Origin: Blastocladiella emersonii ATCC 22665
Taxonomy: Eukaryota; Blastocladiomycota; Blastocladiomycetes; Blastocladiales; Blastocladiaceae
DNA: 64,000 nucleotides
Direction of reading: 5' to 3'
Assembly: GCA_025594325.1 (NCBI GenBank)
Contig: JANHCV010000001.1
Location: forward strand, 4,526,001 to 4,590,000
Below the pieces are notes generated by a model, which was not told the DNA's origin, made no database searches, and saw only the letters and a program-made list of their open reading frames with translations. Position 1 is the stretch's first letter, and each line of letters starts with the position of its first letter. Both the position numbers and the translations under genes were made by a program. Below, one piece after another: positions 22,601-33,896 of this stretch.

Positions 22601-23350
22601 CTGTTCTGCCGGAGCGTCGGCGGTGGCCATCTCGGGCGACTCGTGCGAGGACGCGCTGCCGAGACTGCCGGTGCGCTGGAACGAGCGCAGGGCGCCGAGG
22701 TTGTCTGCGCTCGGCAGGCGCGTGGTCGGCATCGAGATGCTCGCCGGGAGGCCGAGCCCGAACGCCGAAGCCGGGCCGGCGGGCGGCGGCGGCGCGGGGC
22801 CGAGCGGGCCGCGCATCGAGGCAGAGTGGTGCATGGGAGGACCGCCCACGGGCGCGTTGTACATCAAAAAGTGGGGCGGCCCGATGGGCAGGTGGACAGC
22901 AGCTTCGGGCGACGACAGGTACGAGGCGAACGACGACGAGTTGGTCGACGACAGCGCGTGGTGCGGCGAGTCGTAGGGTGCCGAGGGCAGGCCCGCGGGC
23001 GAGAACATGTCGGCGACGGCGTCGCGCGGCTCGGCCGACTGCGCGGCGTGCATCTCGGGCTCGTGTGCGGGCGCGAGCTGCTGCTGCGCCGGCGGGAACA
23101 TGCCACCGGCCTTGCCCATGGCGAGTGGGCCGAACCGGCCGCCGCTGACGCCGTGCATGTCGTGCTGGAAGCGCAGCTGCGGCAGCTCGGACGGCGCGGC
23201 GGCCATGTCGGGCGGATACTGCTGGTGCTGCTGCTGCGGTTGTTGCAGATGAGGATGGTGGTGGTGCGGGTGGTGATGATGTTGCTCGTGGTGCTGCCAC
23301 GGGCGCAGGGGCTCGGACGCGCTGCCGCTCGACTCGGAGCGCAGCATCAT
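19643..23350 (-). CDS. Pumilio/PUF RNA-binding protein with CCCH zinc finger
   Basis: A post-transcriptional regulator that binds short 3'-UTR elements. Exons 22126-23350, 21970-22064 and 19643-21901 join to 1,192 residues; introns are 61 and 68 nt. The first 850 residues are mostly Gln/Ser/Pro/His/Gly-rich and probably disordered. A single CCCH zinc finger (CRYILEGYCARGDSCMFAH, near residue 545) lies in the middle. The C-terminus (from about residue 865) is a full PUF array of eight repeats. Successive repeats show DQHGCRFLQ, DPFGNYLCQK, NMHGTRAVQK, DLNGNHVIQK, HRHGCCVIQR, DPFGNYVVQY, QKFASNVMEK and DAFGNFVVQ; these give the base-contacting residue triplets. A classical PUF and a CCCH finger in one chain is unusual compared with textbook PUF proteins. 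Confidence 0.92.
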
Positions 23351-24882
23351 GGCGCCGAGGGTCTTGGTCTAGTGTACAGCGAGGGAGGAGGCGCGACGGA
23401 GACTACACGACGGCGACGGTGCGGCGCGGGCCGGATTAGGCAAGGTCGGTCGGACATGGAACGCGACGTGTTGCGCCCGCTGCCGCATGGGCGGCGCAAC
23501 GCGTCGGATCGGCGCGCGCGCGCCAGCGATCGAGACTCGGTGACGTACTCTCGGCGTGGACCAGGGACGACGACACGTTGTAGCGCACGAGGAACGGTGC
23601 AGCGGATGTACAGGATGCCGCACAGTGTCGTTCGGGGCGCAGCCGCGCGAGTCTGGAGGGTCGAAGAGGAGAAGGGCGTCAGGTCGGCTGTGACTCTTTT
23701 GTTTCATGGGGCGGCCGTGACGGAGGGTCGAGGAGGAGAGGACGGAGTGGAGAAGGGGTCGGCCGGCGGCCAGGGCAGATTCAGATGCGGTACAGACTGA
23801 TGCAGCGACTCGATGAGGGCAGAGAGCGGGCGCGAAAGAGAGGGCGGCGAGGTGATCTGCAACAACTCGGGCTGATTTGACCCCTGAGGCGAGAGGAAGG
23901 AGGAGAGCGGAGAGTGGGGCCGGGGACCGCAGGCATGGGAAGAACAGGTTGCCGTACGTGAGAACACGAGGAGGAACCGGCTCGTGCAGGCCCGGCAGCA
24001 CGTCGGGCGAGGCGAGATGGGCGCAGGGCGATGGAATGGGTTGTCCCAGGGAGCGGAGGCTCGGGCGGACTGGGCGGTCAGGGCGCTGCGAGGAGAGCGG
24101 TTGCGGCGGGACGGGGCTCCGATGGAGAAAAAGGGATTTGAGGGCCATGCCGGGCGGAGGGGGGAGCGGCGAGAGGGAACGGCGGCCGCGCCGTGCCGGT
24201 CGCGAGGCACGGCACGGTGAGAACCGCGGCACGCGGTCGGCGGCCCGCCCCGGCGACCGTGGGAGCGGCAGCAACATGCGCCCGCGAAAACGCGGTTTCC
24301 GGCGCGCCCTGCTGCCCGCTCTCCCGCCCGGCCATCGCATCGAGCGCGCGCGGGTTCGTGTGCGCGCACACCGCCGGTTGCGTGGGATCGACCGCCCACA
24401 CCCCCACCCTCACGCTCAACTCGCTCGTTGACGAGGCGATGCATCTGAATCTGAACGCGGCGAAGGCGGCGGCAAGGTGCAGCGACCGATGCCTGCGAGA
24501 GATTCGATCTGTCTCGCACCGCACCACCGCGGGAACCCGACGCTGTGGCCGAGGCGGTTCCTCGCGTGGCGAGAAGGGTGAGAAAGGGAGACGTGATGAC
24601 GGCGGCGGCGGTGGGCGATTAATCAAGGGAAGCGCGGCCACGCGACCACGGCGTCTCCCACTTCCCGCACCGCGCTTTCCCGGCTGCTCGCGACCTGCCT
24701 CGCGCGAGACGTGAGACACGGGCGACGCCGCCTGACGCGTGTCCGACGCGTCGCGTCTCACCGCGTGCGCCACACCACGGCGACCGCCCGCATGACATCA
24801 CATGGCCTCCGCGCAAATCCTTCAGGTGGCGGAGCAGCGTGCCTCGCCGTCCTCACCGAGCAGCGACCTCGCCGTCTAGCGC
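23351..24882. other. Long divergent intergenic region, PUF / RIO1
   Basis: About 1.5 kb between two divergent starts. From roughly 23690 to 24200 the plus strand is purine-rich (many GGAG, GAGG and GAAAG runs). The minus strand is therefore pyrimidine-rich just upstream of the PUF gene, as in CT-rich fungal leaders. Several long open frames occur here, but all are Arg/Pro/Ser-rich products of high GC content without domains. I see no RNA gene or repeat. Confidence 0.5.
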
Positions 24883-26952
24883 ATGCTAGCGACCGTGACC
24901 GCGACCGTGACCATGACCACAACCACCGCCATGCATCGACCGACCAAAAACCACGAGATCGACGACTCGCAGTTCGAGGACGCCGACGAGGACCTCGAGC
25001 TCGCGCCGGCCGCCGCCACGCCTGCCCCTCCTACCGCTGCCGCCGCGCCCGCGACCGCGTCCACCGACGTCTACGATGACGAGGACGAGTACCCCGAGGG
25101 CGAGGAGGAGGAAGAGTACGACGACGAGGTCGCCTTCGACCGCGCCGACCAGATCCACCTCGGTCTGTCCAAGGACCACGCCGCCGTCGTCACCAAGGCG
25201 CAGGCCAAGCTCGACGCCCTGCAAATGTACAACAAGCTGACCGACAAGTCGGACCGCGCCACGGCCGAGCTCGTGCTCGACCCCAACACCATCCAGCGCA
25301 TGTTCAAGCTCATCAGTCAGGGCGTCCTCACCGGCATCCACGGCTGTGTCTCGACCGGCAAGGAGGCCAACGTCTACCTCGGCGAGCACAAGGCCGCCAA
25401 CACCTACCGCGCCATCAAGGTCTACAAGACCTCCATCCTCGTCTTCAAGGACCGCGACAAGTACGTCACGGGCGAGCACCGCTTCAGCCGCGCCTACGGC
25501 AAGAAGAACCCGCGCTCCATGGTCCGCGTCTGGGCCGAGAAGGAGATGCGCAACCTCAAGCGGTACGACCGTTTCCCGCTCTTCTCCACCACTCGAGCAT
25601 CCCGCTGACCTCAACTTCGCGTGTGTAGTCTACGGAGCGCCGGTATCCCCTCGCCCGAGCCCTTCCATCTCAACGAGAACGTGCTGCTCATGGACTTCAT
25701 CGGCGACGCCGACGGCCGCGCCGCCCCGCGCCTCAAGGACGCGGTCCTCGAGGGCAAGCGCGCGCGCAGCGCGTACGCGCAGATGCTGCGCAACATGTGG
25801 GTCCTGTACCACGTGTGCCGCCTCGTCCACGCCGATCTGTCCGAGTACAACGTGCTGTGGTACAAGAAGCAGTGTGTCGTCATCGACGTGTCGCAGTCGG
25901 TCGAGCACGCGCACCCGAACGCGCTCCAGTTCCTGCGCAAGGACTGCTCGGCCATCACCGAGTTCTTCAAGCGCAAGAACGTGGCCGTGCTCCCGCTGCG
26001 CGAGCTCTTCGATTTTGTCACCAACGCCTCGCTCATGACCCCCGCCGACGCCGAGGCCCACGCCGCGGCCGCCGCCGTCGCGTCGGGCGCCGTCAAGCCC
26101 GCCATGGTCTCGTCGGCCCTCGCCACCGTGTCCACGCCGCTGCCGCCCCTCGCGTGCCCCGCCGCCGTCGACGCCGAGATCGAGCGCCTCCTCCTCCGCG
26201 CCGCCGACCTCGCCAACGCCCCCGCCGCCGACCAGAACGCCGAGCAGGTCGCCGACCTGGTCTTCATGAACGCCTACGTGCCCCGCACCCTCGACGACGT
26301 CTACGACATGGAGCGCGACGTGCGCGCCATCAACGAGGGCCGCGGCGGCGACCTCGTGTACCGCGACCTCCTCGCCCCCACGCTCGTCAAGGCCGACGAC
26401 GAGGACGAGGAGGTGATCGCGAAGCCCAAGGGCAAGTCCAAGTCGGGCAAGGGCAAGTCCAAGAAGGCTGCCGCCGAGGTTGCCCCGCAGCAGCATCAGT
26501 CCGACGCCGTGCTCGACGATCTTCTCGCGCCGACGCCATCGGCCGTCTCGGATGACCTGCTCGACGACCTGCTCGCGCCACCACCCGCCGCCGCGGGCAA
26601 CTCGGCCGCGTTCCTCAACGACCTGCTCGCTCCCGCCGCGCCCTCCGCGTCTGCTGTCGCCGACGACGACGAGGAGGAAAAGATTGTCGTCAGCGACCTC
26701 GAGGACGACAGCGAAGAGGAGGACTCGGACGACGACGACTCGGATGACGATGACGACTCGGACTCGGACTCGGACGACCCCGACCGCCCGCCGCGGCCCA
26801 AGCGCGGCAAGAAGCACATGGACAAGGACGAGAAGAAGCAGCTCAAGAAGGCGACCAAGGAGAACAACCAGAAGCGCCGCGCCGCCCGCGCAGAGAAGAT
26901 GCGCAAGTCCGAAAAGAAGCGCAAGGAGAAGATGAACAAGAAGAAGAAGTAG
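24883..26952 (+). CDS. RIO1: RIO1-type atypical protein kinase
   Basis: RIO1 acts in late cytoplasmic maturation of the 40S subunit. Exons 24883-25562 and 25629-26952 around a 66-nt intron (GTACGA...GTGTAG) give 667 residues. The kinase domain shows the RIO P-loop STGKEANVYLG (about residue 156), the ATP lysine in AIKVYK, a flexible loop before KYVTGEHRF, the catalytic HADLSEYNVLW (about residue 293) and the metal-binding IDVSQSVEHAHP. These are RIO1-type, not RIO2. After the kinase domain comes an Ala-rich segment, then an acidic linker with four DLLAP motifs between about 26360 and 26640, an Asp/Ser acidic tract and a Lys-rich tail that could bind RNA. In-frame ATGs at 24913 and 24931 are alternative starts. 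Cms1 follows 200 bases downstream on the same strand. Confidence 0.95.
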
Positions 26953-27151
26953 GTCGCTTGTTCGTCGTCCCTAGTGTAATAGTAGCTCTTTATATCATTG
27001 TGCGATTTCTGGGTGGCAACGGGCAACGTGAGCCAGCGTGACCTCACATCGCACTCTCGCGTTTCGAGCCGACACAGGTCCATCGCGTCGTGGCACGCCG
27101 ACTCTCGAACCAATCCTTGACAATCTAACGAAGCTCCAACGTATCGACACC

Positions 27152-28755
27152 ATGAGCAAAAACGCTAAGCGCAAGCCCGCCCGCGCTGCTGCCTTTGCCG
27201 CGGCCGCTGCCGCGAAGCCGGCCCCTGCCGCCGCTGCCCCGGCCAAGCCGGCGCTCGGCGCCGAGGCCGAGGACGATTTCGGCAACCTGCTGGACGCCGA
27301 GTCGGCCTCCGCGGGCATCTCGGCCGCCGATCTCGAGGTGTCCGACGACGAGGACATGGACACGGACGGGCCCCGCTCCGTGTCCAAGGCCGTCGCTGCC
27401 TCGGACGACGAGGCGGAGGCGGAGGAGGAGGCCGTGCTCGGCGGATCCGACGCGGAGGGCGACGGCGACGAGACGCAGCCCGACTCTAAGAAGCGCAAGC
27501 GGGCGGCCAAGGAGAAGAGCAAGGAGCGCAAGAAGAAGAAGTTTGCCGAGTCGCTCGAGCGCGCTACGCTGCGCGAACACACGCCGCTCGCCCAGGCGGA
27601 GAGTCTCGCGCGCCACCTGCTCGACTACACGATCAACGACCAGAAGATGACGAGTCTCGAGGTCCAGGACAAGCTTATCCCTGGTACGCCTGGCGTTGGC
27701 CGAGTGTCACGGTTTCGGAATCCAGTTGCTCACAGTAACGCGCGTCTGCATGTAGAGTCGTGCTTCCTTGACCTTGGCGACATTGACACGGCCAACGACG
27801 ACCTGTACCCCGACGTGATTCGCGCTGGTACGCCGCCAATTGACGCAACACCGCCCAACTCGTTTGCTGACAGCCGTGCCAAACTTCTTGCGTAGCCATT
27901 CCCAACATCGAGGACTACTTCCCCGACCCCGAGACCGGCCGCCCAAAGTCGTCCAAGATGAGTCTGCGCAAGCAGGGTCCGCTCGTCCTCATCCTGTGCT
28001 CGTCGGGCATCCGGTGCATGGACGTGATCCGCAAGCTGCGCCCATTGACGGGCGGTGACTACGAGGCGGGCTCGTCGGGCCCCTCGTTCCGCGGTGGTCG
28101 CGGTGGTGCTCGTGGCGGTCGCGGTGGTGGCCGCGGCGGGTTCAACGACTCGCGCAAGCCGCGCGACCCGAACGGCGCCATGAAACTGCGCGTCGGTAAG
28201 CTGTTCGCCAAGCACATGAAGCTCGAGGAGCAGGTCCAGTACCTCGACGGCTACGCCGTGCACGTCGCCGTCGGTACGCCCAACCGCATCGCAAAGCTGC
28301 TCGAGGCTGGCGCCCTCAAGACGGGCAACCTCCGGTCCATCATCCTCGACGTGACCTACCGCGACGCCAAGCAGCGCACGCTGTTCACAGCCGCCGAGTC
28401 CCGCGTCGAGTTCTTCCAGCTCTACCTCGAGCACCTCGCCAACCTGTGCAAGGGCGTCAAGCCCGCCGACGTCGCCGCGCCCGCCGCTGCGCCAACCCCC
28501 GCGGCCAAGGACGCCGACGGCGAGGACGACGCGGCCACGTCGACGTCCGTCACGGTCCGGATTGCAGACGACGAGGACGAGGCCGAAGCTGACGGCGCCA
28601 AGGCGGCGACGGAGACGGCGGACCCAGACGCACCGACGATGAGCAAGAAGAAGGCCAAGAAAGAGGCCCGCCGCAAGGCCCAGGCGGCCAAGGCTGCTGC
28701 TGCCGCTGCCGCGGCCGCGGTGCCGGCGTCCCCACCGCTCATGTGCATCTTCTGA
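27152..28755 (+). CDS. CMS1: Cms1/CMSS1-type 90S pre-ribosome protein
   Basis: Cms1 is associated with the U3-containing 90S pre-ribosome in yeast; it has a degenerate DEAD-box-like fold without helicase motifs. Exons 27152-27683, 27756-27827 and 27896-28755 give 487 residues; the introns are 72 and 68 nt. The N-terminus is Lys/Ala-rich then acidic, with a basic KKRKRAAKEKSKERKKKK cluster. The core shows VLILCSSGIRCMDVIRKLR, KLRVGKLFAKHMKLEEQVQ, VHVAVGTPNRIAKLLEAG and RSIILDVTYRDAKQRTLF, all matching the Cms1 order. An RGG-rich insertion (about 28081-28145) sits between the first core strand and the KLFAKH block. The C-terminal tail is Lys/Ala-rich. The neighbouring RIO1 gene suggests a small ribosome-assembly pair, though linkage could be chance. 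Confidence 0.88.
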
Positions 28756-29182
28756 GCAGTCGAGTCAATACATAAACTTACTTAGTCTTCTCAACGACTC
28801 TTTGTCGGTGTATCACTTGCGGGGAGGACGCAGGCGCGGACGTGCCACGCGCCAGTCGCACTCGCTGGATCACGACGCGTCGATCAAAGCTCTCGTGGAC
28901 TTTTGACTCAGGGTGACAAAGCGCTGCGGAAATGATGACATGTCTCCGCGCCGTTGCCGTGAGTGAGGATGTGGCATGCGTTGCTGCGCCACCCCGCAAT
29001 GTGGCGCAGCCGGGGCTGACTTCCAGAGGCTCATTCCGAACAGGGGCCGACACCCGGCCGCGTTTGCACGGTATAAAGATCAGGCCTTCCCCGCGACCCC
29101 AACGTTGCCAAAGCATACCCAAACTCAAAGCGCTGGTCGCTCAACCCTTAACCAACGTCCCTCCCTACCCTCAATCCTAACG
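28756..29182 (+). promoter_or_regulatory. Promoter region of Egh16 copy B with hairpin and TATA box
   Basis: This 427-base interval separates the Cms1 stop from the Egh16 copy B start. It contains a perfect 10-bp inverted repeat (28983-28992 GCTGCGCCAC and 29001-29010 GTGGCGCAGC, 8-base loop), then TATAAAG at 29072-29078, about 105 bases before the ATG. The leader after the TATA box is CA-rich, as for copies A and C. Confidence 0.6.
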
Positions 29183-29950
29183 ATGAAGCTCGTCGCTGTT
29201 CTCGTCGCCCTCGTGGCCGCTGCCGCCTCGGCCGACGCTCACGGTGCCATCATCGGTGCCAAGGGCATCGCCGGCCCTCAGGGCAAGGCGCTCGGCATTC
29301 TTGACACGGTCCCGCGTACTGGCACCGGCCGCAACCCGTTCCAGACCGACACGTCGATCATCCGCGACGGCGAGATCCGGTCCGGCCGCGCCGGTCCCTG
29401 TGGTCGCACCATCGCCGGCGGCAACAACGACATGGCCGGCGTCGCCAAGATCGCGCAGGAGATGGGCGGGCTTCCGCAGGTCGCTCCCGGCATGCCCCTG
29501 ACCCTCACCGTCCACCAGATCAACGCCGACGGCGCCGGCCCGTTCGCGTGCGACGTGTCCATGGACGGCACGGGCAACGATTTCCAGCAGGTCCAGGTCG
29601 CGCAGAACGTCCGCGGGATCCTCGGCACGAACCCGGCCGGGAACAAGTCGCCGCACGACCTCGTCGTCATGATGCCCGCGAGCATGCAGTGCACCGGCGG
29701 CGCGACCGGCGATATGTGCATGGTCCGGTGCCGCAACAACGCGGTCGCGGGTCCGTTCGGCGGTTGCGTCCCCGTCCAGCAGGCGTCGCCGCAGGTCGCC
29801 GCGGCCGCGGCCGCCAACGGCGCGGGAGCTGTCGGTGCGGGTGCTGGCACTGGTGCGGGTGCCGGAGCGGCGGGCGGGGCCAAGAAGCGTGCTGGTGCCC
29901 TTGGCGGACTCGGCGGTGCTGGTGGCCTCGGTGCCCTGCTCGGCATCTAA
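29183..29950 (+). CDS. Egh16-like (DUF3129) secreted protein, copy B
   Basis: The diverged third member of the local Egh16 family, 255 residues, single exon. Its signal peptide (MKLVAVLVALVAAAASADA) precedes HGAII, so the mature N-terminus would again be His-Gly. The core follows copies A and C almost residue for residue (GTGRNPFQTDTSIIRDGE, GGNNDMAGVAKIAQEMGG, VHQINADGAGPFACD, CMVRCRNNAVAGPFGGCVP), with the same cysteines. Differences concentrate in the signal peptide, scattered silent sites and the Gly/Ala-rich tail (GAGAGTGAGAGAAGG). The tail ends in a basic KKRAG patch followed by a Leu/Gly end. Because A and C are identical while B differs throughout, B split off earlier or escaped homogenisation. 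Confidence 0.92.
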   Translation: MKLVAVLVALVAAAASADAHGAIIGAKGIAGPQGKALGILDTVPRTGTGRNPFQTDTSIIRDGEIRSGRAGPCGRTIAGGNNDMAGVAKIAQEMGGLPQVAPGMPLTLTVHQINADGAGPFACDVSMDGTGNDFQQVQVAQNVRGILGTNPAGNKSPHDLVVMMPASMQCTGGATGDMCMVRCRNNAVAGPFGGCVPVQQASPQVAAAAAANGAGAVGAGAGTGAGAGAAGGAKKRAGALGGLGGAGGLGALLGI

Positions 29951-30037
29951 GTGGTGTGGATGGAAGAGCTCTCTCCCCCCTTCTGTGGACGCCGCTGGTC
30001 GGGGTCTACCTGTGAATACATGTCTATACAGCACTCT

Positions 30038-33000
30038 CTAAATCTCAATCTCCTTGACAACGGGTTTCCGGTAGTACTTGAGGTTGCCGCCGGCCGACGC
30101 GGACATAAGGTTTTCGGACGGCTTGAACGGTGCGTGCGCGCCGTACGGCTTGGCCACGGGCAGCGCCTCGGCGAGCGGCGGGAGGTACGCGTTCGGTCGC
30201 GGCTCGGCCGTCGTCTTGGTCCCGTTCGGCATGAGGAACGTCGGGTTGTCAAAGTCGGGCAGCAGCGTCCAGTCGCCCTCCTGGCCGTCAAGCCCGCGCG
30301 CCGTGGCCGCGGCCGCCTTTTTGCCCTTGTGCGTCCGCTTCGCCTGCTCGATGCGCTGCTCACGCTTCGACTCCATGCGCTGCCACTCGGCGTCGAGGTC
30401 GGGCACGGACATGGCCAGCGGCTCCTCGAGCGCCGCGTGCGCGTCGAGCGGGTCCGTGAACCGCACCGCGGCCTGGACCTGCTCAAGCAGGCTGCGCTTG
30501 CCGTCGACCTCGGCCTGCAGCGCCATGGCCAGCGTCTTGGCAATCGAGATCTCGGCCACGAGGCCCATCATGGTGCGCGACACCTGCGACAGCTTGCGCG
30601 AGACCTGGTTCATGCGACCCATGACCTGCGAGCTCTCCTTGCGGCCTTGCTGCGCCTGCGAGCGCAGCCGCTCAGTGAGGTGCGCGATCTCCTCGAGGAT
30701 CAGGTCCTTTTCGAGCAGCTTCTCTTCCTGCTGCGCGAGCCGCATCTCGAGCTTGTGCACGCGCGCGTTCAGCGCTTCCTGCGGCGGGTCCTCGCCCTTG
30801 AGGTCGCGCACGCGGCTCTTGTCGGGCGACTCTACACGAAGCGTGATTAAGTTATCAGTATGAGTGGAATTGAGCGCGGCCGACGACGCGTACCCATGAT
30901 CTTGGACAGCTCGAGGACCTGGGCCTTGGCCTCGTGCACCTGCGACTTGAGCGACTCGTACTCGGCCTTGAGCTGGTCGACAACGGGCAGCTGCTTCTCG
31001 CGGACGAGCACGGATCGGCGGAGCTCCTTGCACATGAGCGAGAGCTGGCGGATGCGGTCCTCGAGGTCGACGAGCTCCTCCTCGCCGTGCGTCATGACGC
31101 GCTCCTGGATGTTGTTGCGCTCGTACAGCATGCACAGCTCGTCGTTGCGCTCGAGGTACTGGAGCCCGGCCGCGTTGCGCTCGTTGACGACCTGCTCGTA
31201 CCGCGCCTTGAGCGTCGCGAGCTCGCCCGCGCAGTTGGACAGCGAGTTGGAGAGCGTGTCGATGCGGCCCGTCTGCTGGTCGATGAGCGACCGCTTGTCG
31301 CGGTACTGGACGAGCAGGCGGTTGGCCTCCATCTTGGAGTTGTCGCGCTGCGAGTAGGCCGCGTTGTTCTCCTGGCGCTTCTTGGCGAGCTCGCGGTCCT
31401 TGTGCGCGATCTCGTTGCGCAGGATCTCGACCTCGGACCGCAGGATCCGGCTCTTCTCCTTCATCTCCATAGCGCGCTGCTGCGAGCTGGCGATCAGGTT
31501 GACGTAGCGGTTGCGCTCGTTCTTGACCTTGTCGTACAGCGCGGCAAACTCGGTGAGCCGGACCTGCGCCTCCTGGCTCTTCTTGGTCGCGTCGAGCACC
31601 TCCATCTCGCGCGTCTGCGCGTCCTCGCGGCCCTTGCGCGCCTTGGCCTCCATGCGCAGCAGCTCGCGCGCCTTCATCTCGCGCTCGTACTTGGAGTAGA
31701 CGATGCTGCGGTCGATGGCCTCGAGCTCCTTGTTCATGGCGTCGATGGCCGACTCGATCTCGCGGTTCGTCTCGATGCGCGTCGCCAGCAGCTCCTTGTC
31801 GCCGGCGGCGTGCCGCTCGCCCTCGATGAAGCTGTGCATGAGGATCTCGATCTCCTTGCGCAGCGCGCGCACCGCGTCGCGGTAGTGCTTGCTCTCGCGC
31901 TCGGTCGCCTCGAGCGTGAGGTGCACGTCGTGGTTGTGCTGCTTGGCCGCGGGCACCGACGCCACGGCCGTGTTCACGACGCCCTCGAGCTTGCGGTACA
32001 CCTTGATCAGGTGGTCCTTGTCGCGGTTGCACCGGATCAGGCTCTCGTGGCACCCCTTGATGCGCGCCTCGAGCTGCTTGAGCGTCAGGTGCAGCCGCAC
32101 CTTTTCCGACTCTTGCACGGCGAGCAGGTCCTTGGCCATCTCGTGCTCGTGGAAGATCTCGTCGCACGCGCGCTCGCGCTCCAGCATCTCCTCCTTGCGC
32201 CGGTCGAACTCGGCCGCGTGGCTCGCCTTCTCGTCTTCGAGGTCCTACACGATCGCGAAACCGGGTCAGGTCGCGATAAGCCGACGACGTCGCGCGGCGA
32301 GCAAGCGGACGTACCTTCCTCCGCTTGGTCAGCTTCTCCATGTCCTTTTCGAGCTGCGCGGCGAGCTGGGTCTGCTTGACGTTCTCAATGACGAGACTAG
32401 CGATGCCGTCGCGGAGCACCTCGGCCTGCTTCATGATCTTGCCCGGCATCTCGTTGGCCTTGGCGAGCGTGATCTCGTTGCGCTCGCGCTCGGCGAGCAG
32501 CCGCTCCTTGTCTTTGGTCACATTCTCGTAGATCTGCTCCTTCTCCTCGAGGTCCTTCTCGAGGTTCTCGGCCTGGTGCTTGCGCTGGATCAGGTCGAGC
32601 TTGATCTCCTTGGTGTTGGCGACGAGCTGCGGCTCGAGCATGTCCGTCTTGTGCCGGCGGATCTCCTCGATGTCCTCGATCAGCGACTCCTTGGTGATCA
32701 GCGCCTCCTCGATCTCGACGCTGTACTTGGCCTCGCGCTCGTGGGCGAGGACCACCTCGTTCTGGCACTACACTCGCGACGGCGCGTGAGGGGGGAGGAA
32801 GTGGAACGCGAAAGTGCAACACCGACGTACGCGCAGCAGCTCGCGCTTGAGCTCGCCGATCTCGGCGTTGTCATCGTACACCTTGGCGCCCGTCTTGTCC
32901 ATTTCGAGGCGCTGTTTAGTGACCTCGGCCTGGAGGGCCTTGGTCTTCTTGATCATGGCCTTTTCATACTCGAAGGCCGTGAGGATGAACTGGTACAGCG

Positions 33001-33402
33001 TGTGGTGTCGCTGCTTGAGCTCCTCGACGCTACGAACTCTCAGCGTCAGCGATCGCTCACGTTGGTCGAGTAGCGAGGGCATACACACCGAGCCGCCGGG
33101 ATCTGCTCTTTGGACTTGAGCGAATCGAGGAACTTGAAGGCGCTGCTCGCCTCGATGTTGAACAGACCCGAGTTGAGAATGTCCTCGTCGACAAACGACT
33201 CGTCCTCGGGCTGAACCGCCGCGACGCTCGCGCTCAGAATGCTCGCCATGGGGGCGGCGAGCGGGAGCGCGCCTTCAGGAGCGCCGTTTGAGATAGTAGC
33301 TTCAGCGGATCTCGATGCGCCGCTTTCATCGCCGGCGCCGCCGCCCGCGTCATCCCGCGGCACGGTCAGCCTGCCCGTGTTGGGCCGTGACGACGACGAC
33401 AT
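30038..33402 (-). CDS. CFAP58: Cilia and flagella associated protein CFAP58 (CCDC147)
   Basis: An almost entirely coiled-coil axonemal protein required for motile flagella in animals and algae. Five exons (33089-33402, 32831-33029, 32315-32767, 30894-32244, 30038-30831) give 1,036 residues; introns are 59-70 nt. After a disordered acidic leader, heptads run without break for about 700 residues (for example VEELKQRHHTLYQFILTAFE, RCNRDKDHLIKVYRKLEGVV, RNEIAHKDRELAKKRQENNA). The conserved C-terminus identifies the family: PNAYLPPLAEALPVAKPYGA, HAPFKPSEN, and RKPVVKEIEI at the end. It is longer than the human protein (872), mainly through the N-terminal leader and a linker near the C-terminus. 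Together with the CFAP73-like gene at 8.8-10.4 kb it shows that this organism builds a motile flagellum. Confidence 0.93.
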
Positions 33403-33719
33403 GGTTTCATGGACGCCGATGCAGCGAGTGGTTCTTCGGTTACGTTGCAGATAGTGCCACTTTACATGGATGCGTCACACGGTCGCTGAAACAAACGCGG
33501 CGAACACGACGGAGGGAGACAAACGCGTCTCCCCCGCTCCACGTGATAACGCGACGCGTCTCGAATGTGGCTGAGTCGGCGTGAACGTGTGGCTTGTTCG
33601 CTGGTGACGTCGCTTTGCTGTTCGGCCAGCCACTGCCCGAATTGATCTGGGCTTTGTCGCGGACAAACGCAACGGCGCGCTCATTTTCGATGCAATACGC
33701 TGCGGACAAGCGTGGAGCG
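33403..33719. other. Divergent intergenic region, CFAP58 / Egh16 copy C
   Basis: Unique sequence between divergent starts, before arm 2 of the duplication begins. I see no repeat, RNA gene or TATA-like site oriented towards CFAP58. Confidence 0.4.
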
Positions 33720-33765
33720 GCCGAGACCAGCATGGCCTGGGCCCCGCCGTTGCGACGAGTCCTGC

Positions 33766-33772
33766 TATAAAT
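33766..33772 (+). promoter_or_regulatory. TATA box of Egh16 copy C
   Basis: TATAAAT lies 125 bases before the ATG at 33897, in the segment shared with copy A. The leader between contains repeated CCAATCCCAATCCCAAG-like elements, also shared. Confidence 0.65.
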
Positions 33773-33896
33773 CTCTCGCTCGCCCCCGCCATCCTCTCGA
33801 CTTGTTCGACAGAAGCAGGTCTTTCCTCACCAACCAATCCCAATCCCAAGAACGAGCGCTGGTCGCTACCTCCCCCACATCACCCTACACATCAAG

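Noticed and set aside
23369..24519. Open frames upstream of the PUF gene (up to 323 codons, minus strand)
   Set aside because: Arg/Pro/Ser-rich, no domain, and they lie in a pyrimidine-rich leader-like region. More likely promoter and 5' untranslated sequence.
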